A stretch of DNA of 64,000 bases from Dolomedes plantarius (GCA_907164885.2 OU015492.1:49557183-49621182), one strand, 5' to 3'; positions 1 through 12,100 are shown, numbered from the stretch's first letter. Translations and numbers: made by a program. The notes: generated from the letters alone by a model not told the origin.

Positions 1-390
1 ATTTAATATTGAAAAAATTGAAAAAATAAAACTACAATTCTACCAAGGGTGTCCCGAGTTTTCTAATCTCATTTTGAAAGATGCTGCAAACGTTAAAAGG
101 TGTTGAATCTCCGATCTGATGAATTATCTCTAGAAATTTTAGGCGAATAATTTTATCAATGTTTTCTGACATTTGTTATCAGAAATATATTTTTTGCTCT
201 AATATAAGTCTATTTTCAGTGTAACAAAATATATTTTCAGCTGATTAGAACTGAAAATAGAAAAGAAAAATCTATTATTAGTATCATGATTGTAGATACT
301 CATTTTTAATGAATCCGGTAAAAATATACAGAATTATGATGTTTTTATCGTGTTTTCGGTTATTACATTTCATCTCAAACCGTTTTGTTA

Positions 391-1010
391 ATTTACGGCC
401 AAGTGGCACAGTGGTCCCCCCCCCCCTGGGGAATTTTCTGAGTGTCTTCAACGCCAGGTTGAGGGTTCGATTCCCGATTATCCGAGATCAAAGCTAAGAT
501 TGGGGAGTTATGTTGGTTCACCTATATCAGTGGGGCGCAAACTGTTGGTCGCGACCCATTGGGGGGTCGTGAAAAAAATTAGAGGGTTTGCAGACAGTTT
601 GAAGTAAATTCATGTCATACTGAAGCTTTTAAATAAAATATGCTTTAAATTTTCTACAATTATATATTTTGAATATGTTCCTTTATTTTTTATATATGTT
701 AAAAAATGATATGATATTGTTAAATAACGTATCAGTTTTACCAAAAACAAGTGCAAATGGTAAGCAAAACCTTTTTTTTTGTTGTTATTATGTAAAATTA
801 AATATATACCCAAAATGTACGGTTCCCCTTTTTTTCCCTTTTTTTTGTTAACATTTTCATAGTTTAAAAATAAATTGTTTCGACCACAGAAATTTTTATT
901 GGGGATCGAGTGGTTTTTTATTTAAAGAAAGTGGGTTGCGATCGAAAAAAGTTTGTGCACCACTGACCTATATGATGCTCCCATAATAAAGAAGCCCAAA
1001 AATTCGCGGT
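391..1010 (+). repeat. tRNA-derived SINE, split by a hAT element
   Basis: The head resembles a tRNA gene with an internal RNA polymerase III promoter. An A-box-like TGGCACAGTGG lies at 404-414 and a B-box-like GGTTCGATTCC at about 464-474, separated by a run of C residues. The head is not a functional tRNA, because no cloverleaf can be drawn through the C tract. The body probably continues to 527 and resumes after 973, because the 438-bp hAT element at 528-965 lies between two copies of an 8-bp target sequence. The 3' boundary is uncertain. Confidence 0.5.
528..965. mobile_element. Non-autonomous hAT element (MITE) with 8-bp TSD
   Basis: The element starts CAGTGGGGCGCAAACT and its other end, read in reverse, starts CAGTGGTGCACAAACT. 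These match the CAGTGG-type terminal inverted repeats of the hAT superfamily. An identical 8-bp direct repeat, ACCTATAT, sits at 520-527 and 966-973, the duplication length known for hAT. At 438 bp, with no conserved coding frame, it cannot encode a transposase and must have been mobilised in trans. Confidence 0.85.
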
Positions 1011-2107
1011 GTGGATGTCGTAATAGACAAACTGCCTGCCGCTTTGGAAACAACAGAAATTTCGTTAAATTATAATATTTAATCCAGAGAAGAACGATAT
1101 CATCTCTAAAGCTACATGCATTTGAAATAAACAATTTTATTTTTATCACTAATTATAAAAAATAAATACATAGTTCCCATGTGTATTTACTAGGATTGTA
1201 AAAATTGCATCAATTTTTTAATTTTTAAATTTTTTTAATTTTTTTCATTAGAGTTTGTCACATTATATTCGGATATCGAATTTACCAGTTTTAATTAGTT
1301 ATGTTTGTATTTCAATTACTCTTACATTTTATCTGCATTAAGGTATCTTATATCTATATTAAAGTTTTGTAGGTTTCTCGATTGAGATACTATTTTGCAT
1401 CGAGGTCTATAAAATTCTATGTTTTCTTTAATTTTGTATTTCTATTGATTCCTCTTAGTTGTTAAATTGATTTTCCTTTGTAAAGTTTTTCTTAAAGTGA
1501 TTTGTTGTAAACTTTGAATGTGACCTTTATGTTCAGAAAAAACATGTTAAAAATACTTCTGTTCAAAAACTGTTCATAAATCTAAGAATGTAATGGCATT
1601 AACTATGAAAAAATACACCATTCGGGTTTTTTCAATGCAAATTAGTTCTTTGTACTTTGTTGTTACTTTTTCCTCCAGTAACAACAAAGCACAAAACTAA
1701 AATATTCTGTGTAGGACTTTTTGAAAATCACTCCACTGAAAATGTTACTTTTTATTGACTACTAATATTTAAGAAAAGACTATTATCAATTACATTAGAT
1801 CATGATATGATAAAATATCTACTTTTAACATCATTATTATGTTTATTAAAAAATAGTTATAGGATATATTACTATGGACACTTTGAATGACATACTTGAT
1901 TGAACTTCACATTTTTACATCTATTGGATTACTTAAACATGCAGCCTAATTTATTAATATGCTTGATGGATAATAATAACGTCTTACACAGAATGTGAAG
2001 TCAATGCTGTAATATTTTGAAAAGTCTCATAATTTTTATACTAACTTTTAAATGGATTTTTCAAAGAAGCTTTCATAATGCATTAAAATGAATCTCTAAT
2101 AATTTAA
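974..2107. other. AT-rich intergenic stretch with one hairpin
   Basis: No coding frame, RNA gene or known element is recognised. The only structure noted is an inverted repeat at 1642-1666 and 1678-1700: a stem of about 23 bp with two imperfections and an 11-nt loop. Confidence 0.5.
1642..1700. repeat. Hairpin, stem about 23 bp
   Basis: TTTGTTGTTAC on the left arm pairs with GTAACAACAAA on the right, and the pairing extends outward to about 23 bp with one or two mismatches around a short loop. It may be a remnant of a small inverted-repeat element. Confidence 0.5.
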
Positions 2108-2867
2108 GGGGACTCACTACCCTTAAATCTTTAGAACATTCGATTTTTTGAAAATACATATGTTAAATCTTTCATGCAGTTTGCTTTTTTAACAAAATAA
2201 AGCAAACTGCATGAAAATATTCCGCTTAGTTCCGGAGATATTGATATTCTAAATATTTAATTACTGATCAAATTTATGGTAAGAAAAATTTTAAACTCAT
2301 TTTTCTCAAAATGTAATTTTGCATCATTCCGCAACTGATATCTCAAAAACTATAAAACATAATTCCATGAAATTTTTATCACTGCATAATCATGTTATTT
2401 TATTGCGTCTGAACTAGAATTATTGCAATCACTGCACATTTTGTTATTTTTTCAGGGTTAAATTAATGCAAAAATTTCAGGAAATTTTAAGTATATTTTG
2501 AGCAGTTTTAAAAAATTGAAAAAAAGTTTTAATGTTGAATGTTTTATGTTCAATTGTATTTCGAATTATTTATTTTAAATATAAAACAGGAATTATACAT
2601 TTAAGTGTAAAATTAATGTAATAGTTCTGCGCGCAAGCCAGTATAGAATAAAAATACTTAAAAAACAAGGTATATCTAAAGGTATATTTTTTAAAAAAAT
2701 TATTTAAAATTATTTTGAGAGTTGAAAATTTTTTTCATTAAAGTAAATATATCAATTTTTCAGATACGTAAAATTTGAAATAATTGGGCGTAAATTAAAA
2801 TAGTTACAAAGAGTCAATAAGTAGGAAAATATGCCTTATTTCCTCGACTTAAGGGTCGTGAGTCCCC
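2108..2867. mobile_element. TTAA-flanked non-autonomous DNA transposon (Kolobok-like)
   Basis: The sequence between two TTAA tetranucleotides (2104-2107 and 2868-2871) starts GGGGACTCACTACCCTTAA and ends in the inverted form with one mismatch over about 19 bp. TTAA duplication with terminal inverted repeats occurs in the Kolobok and piggyBac superfamilies; the GGGG start fits Kolobok better, but this is inference. No transposase is encoded in the 760 bp. A perfect 16-bp hairpin at 2172-2187 and 2199-2214 lies near the left end. Confidence 0.7.
2172..2214. repeat. Perfect 16-bp hairpin inside the TTAA element
   Basis: TCATGCAGTTTGCTTT at 2172-2187 is matched exactly in inverted form at 2199-2214 around an 11-nt AT-rich loop. 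The core CATGCAGTTTGCT recurs once at about 44481, outside any recognised element. Confidence 0.75.
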
Positions 2868-4224
2868 TTAAAATAATATTATCATAGAAGAAATTGTTTT
2901 CCAACATTGGTAGTAAAGTTTAATGTTTTTCTGTGTTTTGAAGAAAAATAAAATAAATAAATATTTCTTTTCAGAATTTTACTTGCCGTTTACATAAGTA
3001 TTTTCAATATGATGCCATATTTGAAAGAATGACAAAAATTTGTAATATTAGACCAAAATGAAACCTAGCAATTTTATTATATTTAATTGCATACTAATGT
3101 AATTAGGAGTAGAACTTTGATTTGTCAAATTAAGTTGAGTTGATCCTTATTCAGAGCAATCGAAATTTGCGTTCCACTTCCTTAAAACATACTAATATTG
3201 CAAACATAATATTGCTCATTATCAGAAATAAAAATTATTTTTTCCAGTATTTTAAATTTAAATTTATTGTTATCTCCCTTAAATAAAAGAATAAAAGAAG
3301 CTAACTTACCTATTTTCATCTTCAGAATTGCTGTTCAGCCAACTGTTCATAGTAACTGTTCAAATTAATTCACAAAAAGAAACAAAATCTTACACTCGTC
3401 GCGAAAAATGCCGCTAAAAAATAAGCCTTCCCTTAGCGGTACCTTATTTGCAAGACATTTAAAAGCAGTCTCTTTTCACGTCTGGGACCATTTCAGTTAT
3501 GGAGAGAATTCATTTGTTTCGAAAGAAAATAAATCGGAAGTTCGTGCAGCATTTCGCCTTCGGAGCAGACAGTTAAGCTTTTGACGGACGCGGGGCAACG
3601 CTATTTTTATCTGATAGGCACTCGTGTCCGTGATTATAAATGCCACACGTGAAATGCATTTGAAAAACTGTTTAAGAAACTTAGTTAGCAACAGTGTGTA
3701 CTTGACGTAAACAATGGAATTATACAAGAAAGCGTTTTAATCAGGATGGTTCAAGGAATTTCAACAACACAATAATGCACTGTTATATTGTTCAAATTTA
3801 CTTCACGTGTAGAGCAAAGATATAAATGCCATAAGTCCGTAAATAATCACTTTTCGTGTTTTATAGGAGCGCCTACGGGTGATTAGTTTATTCTTACAAC
3901 GTAATGTTTTTTCACTTGGTTACCATAGCAAATATATTATGCTATACCCTTTGCTTCCGTGCCGAATTACATGATACAAAATAAAAATTTACCTGATTTT
4001 TAATATTGTCTGAATTTAAATTTTACATTAAAAACAGATATTGGTAGTGAAAAATGCGCGTGTCTTGGAACATAGAAACCTTCATATTATTCAACTATCA
4101 TCTAAGCGGAAATGAATGCAGTATTGATGGTGTAATAAAAGAACATTTGACTTTGCTTATGCTTCTAACTGCATGTTATAAATGTAAAGATTAGTTTTGT
4201 GGCCTGAAACCAGTATGTTGTAAT
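2868..4224. other. AT-rich stretch without recognisable genes
   Basis: No supported gene. A slightly GC-richer patch at about 3390-3640 contains a short inverted repeat (CCGCTAA and TTAGCGG near 3412-3442), but the frames there are short and show no known domain. Confidence 0.45.
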
Positions 4225-4591
4225 TGATAATTATGTTGTTTTTGCTTATGCCCTTTGGCCGGAAGTATTCCCCACCAAGTCCAAATTGGCTTGCGGACAA
4301 AGGGATGCGTCTCCGGTTTATAATGGCACTACAAGGGTTGGAGTCCAACAAAGCAAGGTACCACCTCAATTTTGACCGAGCACCCCAGAGGGGACAAGTA
4401 CGATTCCCTCAGGGGATCGTACCTTCTCCCACCCTCTATGACCTCGTAAAAGGACTTTTCGGTCTGCGTATTTAACATGCCAATATCCGACCTAGACACC
4501 AAGATATTTAATGGCACTTGTCGGGATTCGATACCAGCAGCCTCAGTACCGAAAACCAAAGTGCTACCACTAGGCAACCTCGGTCCCACTG
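4225..4591 (-). repeat. tRNA-derived SINE, minus orientation (family copy 1)
   Basis: Read on the minus strand, a tRNA-like head lies at the right end, with an A-box-like TTGCCTAGTGGTAGC (4577-4563) and a B-box-like ATCGAATCCC (4532-4523). A body of about 300 bp follows and ends in a tail rich in CAA/CAAC at 4225. The same body occurs, diverged, at 24354-24387 plus 29543-29835, and more weakly at 61983-62335. The short open frames on both strands here are not genes. Confidence 0.65.
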
Positions 4592-5251
4592 ATAATTATA
4601 ACTTTATCAAACATAATAGCATATACATTATTAGAAAAGTAAACATTTCAAAATATTTATTACAAATCTTGACTTAAATTCTATAACTCATTTCTAGTTT
4701 ATCAAATGTAAGAAAAATATTATTTCCTTAGAATCTTTCAAAAAACAAATATTGCTATGAGTTTGGTGCATATTTTCATCTTCAAATAAATGAATGTTGA
4801 AATGATAATATATTGATACTTTAAAGTAGAATGTAATAAATAAGAAGAACCCCCGTTAGGACATATGAAAAGTTTTAACTAATATTTTTTTTTTAAATCT
4901 GGAATGATGTTATACAGACATCACTCGATAAGTTTCATTGTCCTGTGCTTTTGACTCAATATACATTTACTTCCTCAATATACTCAATATACTTTCTCAA
5001 TATACTTAATATACATTTTCTATCCTAATCAGCAAAGTAACAAAGAGTTTTTGAACTTAGAATGCAGAAAAGTTTTGAAACATTTATAATGTAATGACAT
5101 TTGAAAGGCTACAATGTGGAAGTAAAAGTAAATCTTCCAGCCAAGAAAGCCATGATACAATGTGAAATTTCTATTATTTAACTGATTGCAAATCTAATCT
5201 TACAATTATTCAGATGTTCACATTCCATGAAACCAACACTTCTGTGACGCT
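4592..5251. other. AT-rich stretch, simple TATACTCAA-type repeats
   Basis: No gene is seen. At about 4965-5015 the motif AATATAC(T/A)T is repeated several times in tandem, a low-complexity patch. Confidence 0.45.
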
Positions 5252-5705
5252 CTGCAAAAGAAACTTAAGCTTTAACTGGTTATTGATGTAGTTTTGCTAC
5301 CAATACAACGAAAAGGGTATCAGCTATCGGTGGTTCTCGGATTTCGAATTCAATAGGCAATTCTACAACATAATGAAGCCATTCTTAGAAAGACGATACT
5401 TTTATAAAAACTAAAACAATTTATTGTTAAAAAACACAAGAAATCTAGCACAAAAGACGAATCAGCTAAGTCAAGTTCTGATTCAAATCTGTAGAACTGC
5501 TGACGTTCTTCATATGCAGGCTTGGATATCCCTGGCGAAGGAGTGTCGCCTCCTAGATTTCACTAGAAGAAATAATATTTTCAGCAACAGTGCCCTTCCC
5601 CAGTAGTTCATTAATTAATAAGAGAAAAAGTAATACTGTATTTCAGCAACTTAACGGAAAGAGTTTCAATTGCTTGGAGTTTGTTGTTCATTCCCTTGCA
5701 TACCT
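5252..5705. repeat. Degenerate direct repeat, left copy
   Basis: The start, CTGCAAAAGAAACTT at about 5254, and the end block around 5630-5705, containing TTTCAGCAACT, recur in the same order and orientation at about 8019-8085 and 9029-9110. The two copies bracket the decayed transposase gene at 5888-7802. The element type is not recognised. Confidence 0.5.
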
Positions 5706-5740
5706 ACATAAAATTATACTGTAATATAGAAGGTCATTCG

Positions 5741-5790
5741 CCGTTTATGGAAACGATTTTGATAGTTATGGATAATCGTTTATGGAAACG
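5741..5790. repeat. Short tandem duplication
   Basis: CGTTTATGGAAACGATTTTGA occurs twice within about 50 bp, slightly diverged in the first copy (about 5741 and 5769). It is a simple local duplication. Confidence 0.6.
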
Positions 5791-5887
5791 ATTTTGAAGT
5801 TTTATGTATAAATGCCGTATTTATTTGCGGAAATTTGCTTCTATCTGATAACCATGGTTCTTGATAATAGCTTTCAATAGCTCTAGC

Positions 5888-7802
5888 TCAAATTTTCCAT
5901 GAAAGTAAACTTTTTCTTAGTATTGCTGTGTCAATTTTACCCCATACATCTTTGACCGTTTTCCAAAGTCCTTTCAGTGATCTTGGATGCCGTTTTTCTA
6001 AGGCTCGTTTTAATAAACCAAGAGCGCTAATGTCCATTGGATAAAAGTCAGGTGATTTTACAGGTAATTCATTAAACGGGATACACTTTATTCCTGTTTC
6101 TCATTCTTTCTTTGCTAAATAAATGGCAGTTGATTTAGACGTTTGACTATAGGCTTTGTCCATATGAACCTCAAATTTATCAATGTCCTTTCCATATAAG
6201 GCTGGAATTTCTTCTTCAAAAATTGGTTCTAAAATATTCTGTTGATAGTAGAGTGAATTAATTTTGGCTTTACTTGGGACTTTTTTATTTTTAATTTGTA
6301 GTTGTAACAAAATCCTGCTACTATTATAAACTCCTTTGAGAACTTTTCTGTACACTGGCATAGCCATTTCGTACGTTCATTCCCGTCAGTTGAGCAATAG
6401 AAAATTGATATTTTTTTAATAAAGTTGCTTAAATATACCCATGCCCCATCGAGTGTTACCACAAATTTCCATTTTGCTGCAGCTAGGTGTTTTTCATATA
6501 ATTTTCTACAAATTGTTTTTCTTTCAGCAATATGCTTTGGCAAAAACAGATGAACTTTAATCATCTTTATTAACTTCAAATCTCTCTCAATGGTTTTACT
6601 TACAGTGCCAGAAGACATCCCTAGTTTCGATGCAATGGATCTTTGAGTCGACGGATTTTCTTTTAGGATCAGAGACTTCACTTTCTTGGTGTTTACCTGC
6701 GTTCGAAAAGTCTGAGGATGAGATTCCGCAGTCATGGTTTCATTTTTAATTTCAGTTAGACGTTTTCTCACTTCCGAATTTAATATATTATGTATACCTT
6801 TTTTTGAAATGCCATAACCGCGATTTTTACACTGCTTTATAATTTGTTGATACGAATATTTCTCCTCGGAAAGCGCAGTTACGTAATACACTGAAGTGCC
6901 ACTGAATTAGGGATACCTACCTAGTAACGAGTTGGGCCTCCTCCCACGTACCGAATTGTATTGAGGGAGGTTGGCACACGCACCAAAGATCCCAAACTGT
7001 GCCACGAAAAAACACCCCAGACCATGATTGAGCCATCATGCCCTTGTACAGTTCCAGCCAGGCATGCAGGATCCATGGCTTCATGAGCCTGACGCCATAT
7101 TCTCAGCCTCCCGTCGACGTTAAGTAGTCGGAATCGAGACTCATCACTCCATGCTACTCGTTTCCAGTCCTCTACACTCAGTCTCTGTGCTCTTTTGCCC
7201 AGGCAAGACGTGCAGCCCGATGGCGAGTATAGAGCAATGGTACTCTCGTAGGTCGACGGCTCCCGAAACCCATACGGTGAAGCGAGCGTTGCACAGTCCG
7301 TTTACTGACTGTACGACTGGCACCGTCATTAAACAGGGTGGTAATTTGAGCTAATGTTTGGCTTCGCTGGCTACGTACAATACGCCTGAGCCGTCTCTCA
7401 CCACGCACTGTCAAGGCTAATTGTCCTTTGCAGTTTGCCCTATCGCTAGTTTTTTTTCCACCATCCATGTATTCTTGGTATACTCTTGACACTGTCCTTG
7501 AAAATATTGACTTGACCTTGAAAATACTAGCTGTCTGACGATTTCGGAAATTGAATGGCCCATGCGTCGCGCACCTACGATTTTTCCGCGATCGAAGGCG
7601 TCTAAATCAGGCAGTTTACCCATACTGACAATTCCAACAATTAATTCAGAACAACCACACTACGCGCTATATATGCAGTTACCACAGCGCCCTCACTTGC
7701 GCATACATGATGCGCAGCGTTACACAATTTGCATAGGCTTTGCTATCCCTAATTCAGTGGCACTTCAGTGTATTAGAGCCATCTATTAGTTTTAGGAGTC
7801 AT
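5888..7802 (-). pseudogene. IS630/Tc1/mariner-type DDxD transposase, split by a Tc1 insertion
   Basis: The protein would be a cut-and-paste DNA transposase acting in the nucleus. On the minus strand it begins at 7802 with MTPKTNRWL, is interrupted by the Tc1 element at 6889-7770, and resumes in register at 6888. Helix-turn-helix-like segments follow (ending near GTVSKTIERDL). The catalytic motifs are VVTLDGAWVYL, then FEVHMDKAYSQTSK in another frame, then KSPDFYPMD. About 36 residues separate the last two catalytic positions. A frameshift lies between about 6229 and 6367, one stop at about 6098 interrupts the C-terminus, and a further stop, TAA, lies at the insertion point. The frame ends at 5888-5890. 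It is clearly dead; the exact subfamily is not assigned. Confidence 0.75.
6889..7770 (-). mobile_element. Tc1 element, internally deleted, nested in a transposase pseudogene
   Basis: Terminal repeats CACTGAAGTGCCACTGAAT are exactly inverted at both ends and lie between TA dinucleotides (6887-6888 and 7771-7772), the Tc1/mariner target. The minus-strand frame gives the N-terminal helix-turn-helix (from MGKLPDLDAFDRG at about 7623) and the first catalytic motif SDESRF. It then jumps at about 6945 to the C-terminal end. Compared with the copy at 24388-29540, about 340 bp are missing, including the second and third catalytic residues. The transposase frame is also shifted near 7440-7510. It is a non-autonomous derivative. 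Confidence 0.88.
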
Positions 7803-8018
7803 TTTCAAAATAAATCGTTTATTTTATATTCCATTCAAAACAAAAGAGTAACAGACGATTATTCTGAAGCTGCAAAATTTTTATCTCAAAATTCAAATGA
7901 CAAAAATGAATTACAAAATCGTTTCCATAAAGGGCGAAGGATCTTCTGTATTTAACTATTGCCCCTTGTAGAGAAAATTTTTCTGTACAATCCGTTAAAT
8001 GAAAAACTTCTAAGAAAC

Positions 8019-9110
8019 TGCAAAAGAAACTTTAGCTTTTACTCGTTATTGATGCTCTTTTGCTATCAAGACTTTATGAGAGGTACCAGAGATACCCCTT
8101 TGCGTTGTGTAAAATTAGGGAGGTGAACTCCAAAGGGAACTATGTGGTTATAAATAAAAAATAACAACATTTATTATACAATATTTTACAAGAAAAGTTC
8201 AGGTGTACATATTATATTTAAGACCTTGGTTAGACATATTTTAACAGAATTAGGGCATACTCCATCCGCTTCCTGCGGCAGAACCATTACGGGTCGAATG
8301 AAATAAAGTCTCGTAATCTCTCAAAATTTCTCGTAATCTCTCAAAAGGCATGAGCACTATTTAAAGGGGAAGAAATGACCAACCTGGGGAGTTTTTGATG
8401 AAACAGCAGAGCATGGCATGGAGTCGTTGAGGCACTTCTACCGGAGGTGGCTTTAGGTATCGGGCTAAAAATCAAGGGGCCCTTCATTAGAGGAGGCAGC
8501 AGAATCAGCGCTGACGGTTGAACACGGATATCTCGCCATTTTATGGGGCGTCTTTCCCTCCCAGGCTTTTTTCGCAACTCGCTACCTCAAATCGCTCTCT
8601 CGCTCTCCCTCTGATCGTTGTTTTTCTCCCACACTCGGGGCTCCCCCAGTTTGATTATGACTTCTCCCCAGGTCAGTTATTCACGTAAATTTATTGCCTC
8701 TTCGAGTTTTTTATTCGAGGGCAGGATGCTCCGACATCCCCACGGTTGACCCACGTGGTACTCTTATTTCCAAGAAAATTGGATGTCCGTTGAATTTTCT
8801 GAAATTTATTTCTCCCGTCCTGAGGAATTCGGGGGGTGCTATGTTTCTTGGAAAATTGGTGCAGTTCCTCCTTTTTTCCAATATGGCCGTTTTATGCCCC
8901 GTAATCGTGTTGGAAAAACAAAATGGCTATGACGTTGGAAGGAGTTCAAAATGTCCAAATTGTGGATCCTTCACAACAAAGACAATGGACTTCCCTAATA
9001 GTTCTTTAGTTACATTACTGAAAAATCAATACTGTTTTTCAGCAACTGATGTCATTTATTAAATGGAAAGAGTATCAATGGCTTGGAGCCTGCTGCCAAT
9101 TCCCCTGTAT
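8019..9110. repeat. Degenerate direct repeat, right copy, interrupted by a probable LTR
   Basis: The copy opens with CTGCAAAAGAAACTTTAGC at about 8021 and closes with a block containing TTTCAGCAACTGATG near 9040, both in the same orientation as at 5252-5705. It is longer than the left copy because about 870 bp of unrelated, GC-richer sequence (8105-8975) lie inside. Confidence 0.45.
8105..8975 (-). mobile_element. Probable solo LTR (Gypsy-like)
   Basis: The block has much higher GC than its surroundings and interrupts the degenerate direct repeat. Its ends could be TGTG at about 8107 and CACAACA at about 8972, in keeping with TG...CA long terminal repeats. AATAAA-type signals read on the minus strand near 8155-8170. 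No gag or pol frame is present. Boundaries and orientation are tentative and no clear target duplication was found. The open frames of 78 and 122 codons inside lack known domains. Confidence 0.35.
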
Positions 9111-12100
9111 AGCAATTAGGCTGCAAGTTTTAACGTTTGGTACCTGTAAGGAAGGTGAACTACTGTTCATCACAATGTGATGAACTACTTGTTCATCACA
9201 TTCATGTGAATACCAATCACTAGCTCGTAACATTCGCCTAGATCAGAAATTGGAGATATACGAGTATTTCTCGGTAAGATTATATTGCGAACTTGAACTT
9301 TACGTGTTTAATGCAGTAAAAAAGCACAAGTGTGGTAGAGTTTGATCTATGGACAAAGACTATGGACACAAACAAAGAAGTTAGATAATTACCAAATGAG
9401 TGAGACATGTATTCACATACAACCATGTTGTTTGTGTATCTATCTACCAACAGTAATCTGAAAATGGAGAAAATGCAACTAACAAACGGTCAAAGATCTG
9501 AAACACAATATCCACTGAAGCACGAGGACAGAGGAGGTTATACTATCTAGTATTAGCCAACAGAGTGTTTTGTGGTATGATTCTAGAAGATTTTTTTTAT
9601 AATAGCAAGAATAACACGTCACGATGCAGAGTGCGTCCTTGTTGTGGGATATGCGGATTGATATCATTAGAACAAGAAAATGTGAATCGTTAATTTAGAG
9701 GAAAGTGGTACCCATTCACTACGAAGATAAAACAAGCCTCTGAAAGAAGTCTGGTGCTTTGGACAATTATTCTAGAGCAAAACTCATGCTCAGTTTTAGA
9801 ATAGTAGGGGTTTAAACTACATATTAGACCGACCCCGATTCGTAATTTAGTCGAGTCAAAAATCTAGGGAGAGATTCTCGAAAGTAGCTTCACGCATTAA
9901 AGGAAAATGTGGCCAAATTTTTGTGCACGAAATAACGTTTATAATGACCCCAAGTTTGTAATTTGCCCTTTTTAACAGCTAGTACAAAAAAACACTATAA
10001 TATATTTTAAGTTTTAGCAAACTACTTAGATACATAATTTTTTTATAAATCATATTTTACAGAATTTTATTTCGGGAAACGATAAAGGCTTTATTATGCA
10101 ATAAGTGAACCATTAGTGTTACAACAGCATATTTCGTGAAATAAAATATGCAATATGTATTAAGAAAGAACTATGAAAAATAAGATATACTGAAAGATTA
10201 AGTATAACTCTTTTCCTAAAGAGTAAAATAAAGATACGGTGATATCCTATTATAGAAATAAAAAGTATTGACCAAAATGTGATTGTCGGTTTTCACTCTT
10301 AAAAACTATTAAATAACAGTAAAAAAAATTACTTATTACATGTATTATGTTTTTATTTTCTTTCTGCGAAAAAAAAAGCTTGATATTTATTTTCTATCGT
10401 CTTCAGCCCTCTTCCTTAAGTATGACACTTATCAGCTGAAGAAAAAACTTCTTATCACCAGAGGCACCATAGACTACTCGATAATTATCATTTGATGATG
10501 TAAACAACGCTTCAAAGCGACAGTAATTTTCTGAAATATAGCTCACTAGAGGAAAAAAACATAAAATTAATTGTTTTTACTTTCATTATTTTTTTCTAAA
10601 ACTTTTTAAGCTTCAAGAAGATGCTAATGTCTGTCAGGCGATAACGGTAATTTACAACTACACGTTAAAGATTTTTCGACGGTTTTATCACAGGTTTTAT
10701 TTTTGAAATAATCGTCTATTTTTCCGTTTTTCTAGGGTTTCTCGCTGTTTTGTTTCACAACAATCATCAATCAAGCCTTGATTACTAGTGTCCTCACTGG
10801 GAGACTTGAAAGGGGTGTGAAGGATAATAGTCCATTTTTAAACCTTTTTGACAATGAACTAAATGTACAATTTTCCATTTTTGAAATAAAAAAATAAATC
10901 CAGAAATTAAAGCGAATGTTACAATCGTTATGTATTCTCTTTCTTTTTGATTCCTTTATCTTGTGAAATGAAGTAAAAATAAATCAAGAAATCAAAGTTT
11001 CCTCCATTTTTACATCATTTTCATCTTTAAGAATTTATATTGTAAAGTATATTTGAGAGTTTATCCGTGATATATGTCCGGGAGGCGATATTAATTATGG
11101 AAACACATTTTTAAATAACATTGATTTCACTTTAAAATATAGTCCGTGAGAACCGTATAAAATCTAGTACATGTATTTCGTTCAAAGTCTGTGTTACAAA
11201 TTACAAAATAAACTGAAAGCACTATGACATTTAAATAGCTGCATCAACTTTATTTGCAACTAACTCACGTTTTATCGCATTAGTAACCATAAATTCCAAA
11301 AAATGCTTTTGCATTAATAGTAGTTAAGAATGCTTTAGAAACAGAAAAAGTTGTACAAAGAAATTTCAAGCGATAATTTTTCGCGATATCTAAGATTTAT
11401 CACTACGAATTTATCTGATATGAGGTAAAAGTTTGACTCATTCTATAATTTGATTTTCTTTATGATTTTAAAAGTAAAAAAACCTTGATAAATGTTATTG
11501 TTTGTCTGAAACCTTTGCTCCTAATATTTTTCTGAAAAGATTTTCGTCATACTTAAAATTTTTTCAGACATGAATATCAAAATTTTATCACAAACCTTGA
11601 TAATGCAATAGTTGCCTCCTAAGATAAGACTAGACAAATAACATTTTTAAAACAAGCTTCCTAGACTTCCGTTTGCTCGAAATATTGCTATAGGTATGAT
11701 TTAACAAACGAATATAAAATAGTTTTAAATTAAATATAATTTTACCTATAAAATTCTACACCTATGAAAGATAGTTAAGCATATTATAAGGATCTATAGA
11801 TTTTTGTGGCGTAAAAATTAACAACCTTCCATGTTCCCCGTGTGATCATGATTATGTGAATTCTTGAAATTTAAATAATTTCTTAAATTACTTATAAATT
11901 TATTGATTTTAAAAACTTTCGCTGCTCCAAGAATACACTTTGAAGTTCCTCCTACAGAGCAAGAAATATATTTTTATTTAATGTACATTAAATGACATTA
12001 GGTTTAATTTAATGCAGTTTATTTAATTTTAACTTCAAAAACTAATTTTGTTCATAGCAAATTACTATAAAAGGTTGTTCTTGTTCATATTTTAGGGAAA

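Noticed and set aside
391..490. Functional tRNA gene
   Set aside because: The A and B boxes are present, but the region between is disrupted by a C tract and the stems do not pair.
4224..4589. Overlapping 66-86-codon frames on both strands
   Set aside because: They lie over a SINE body shared with two other loci.
8694..9062. 122-codon plus-strand frame with CPNCGSF, like half of a zinc finger
   Set aside because: It crosses the probable LTR boundary and has only one C-x-x-C pair; it may be chance.
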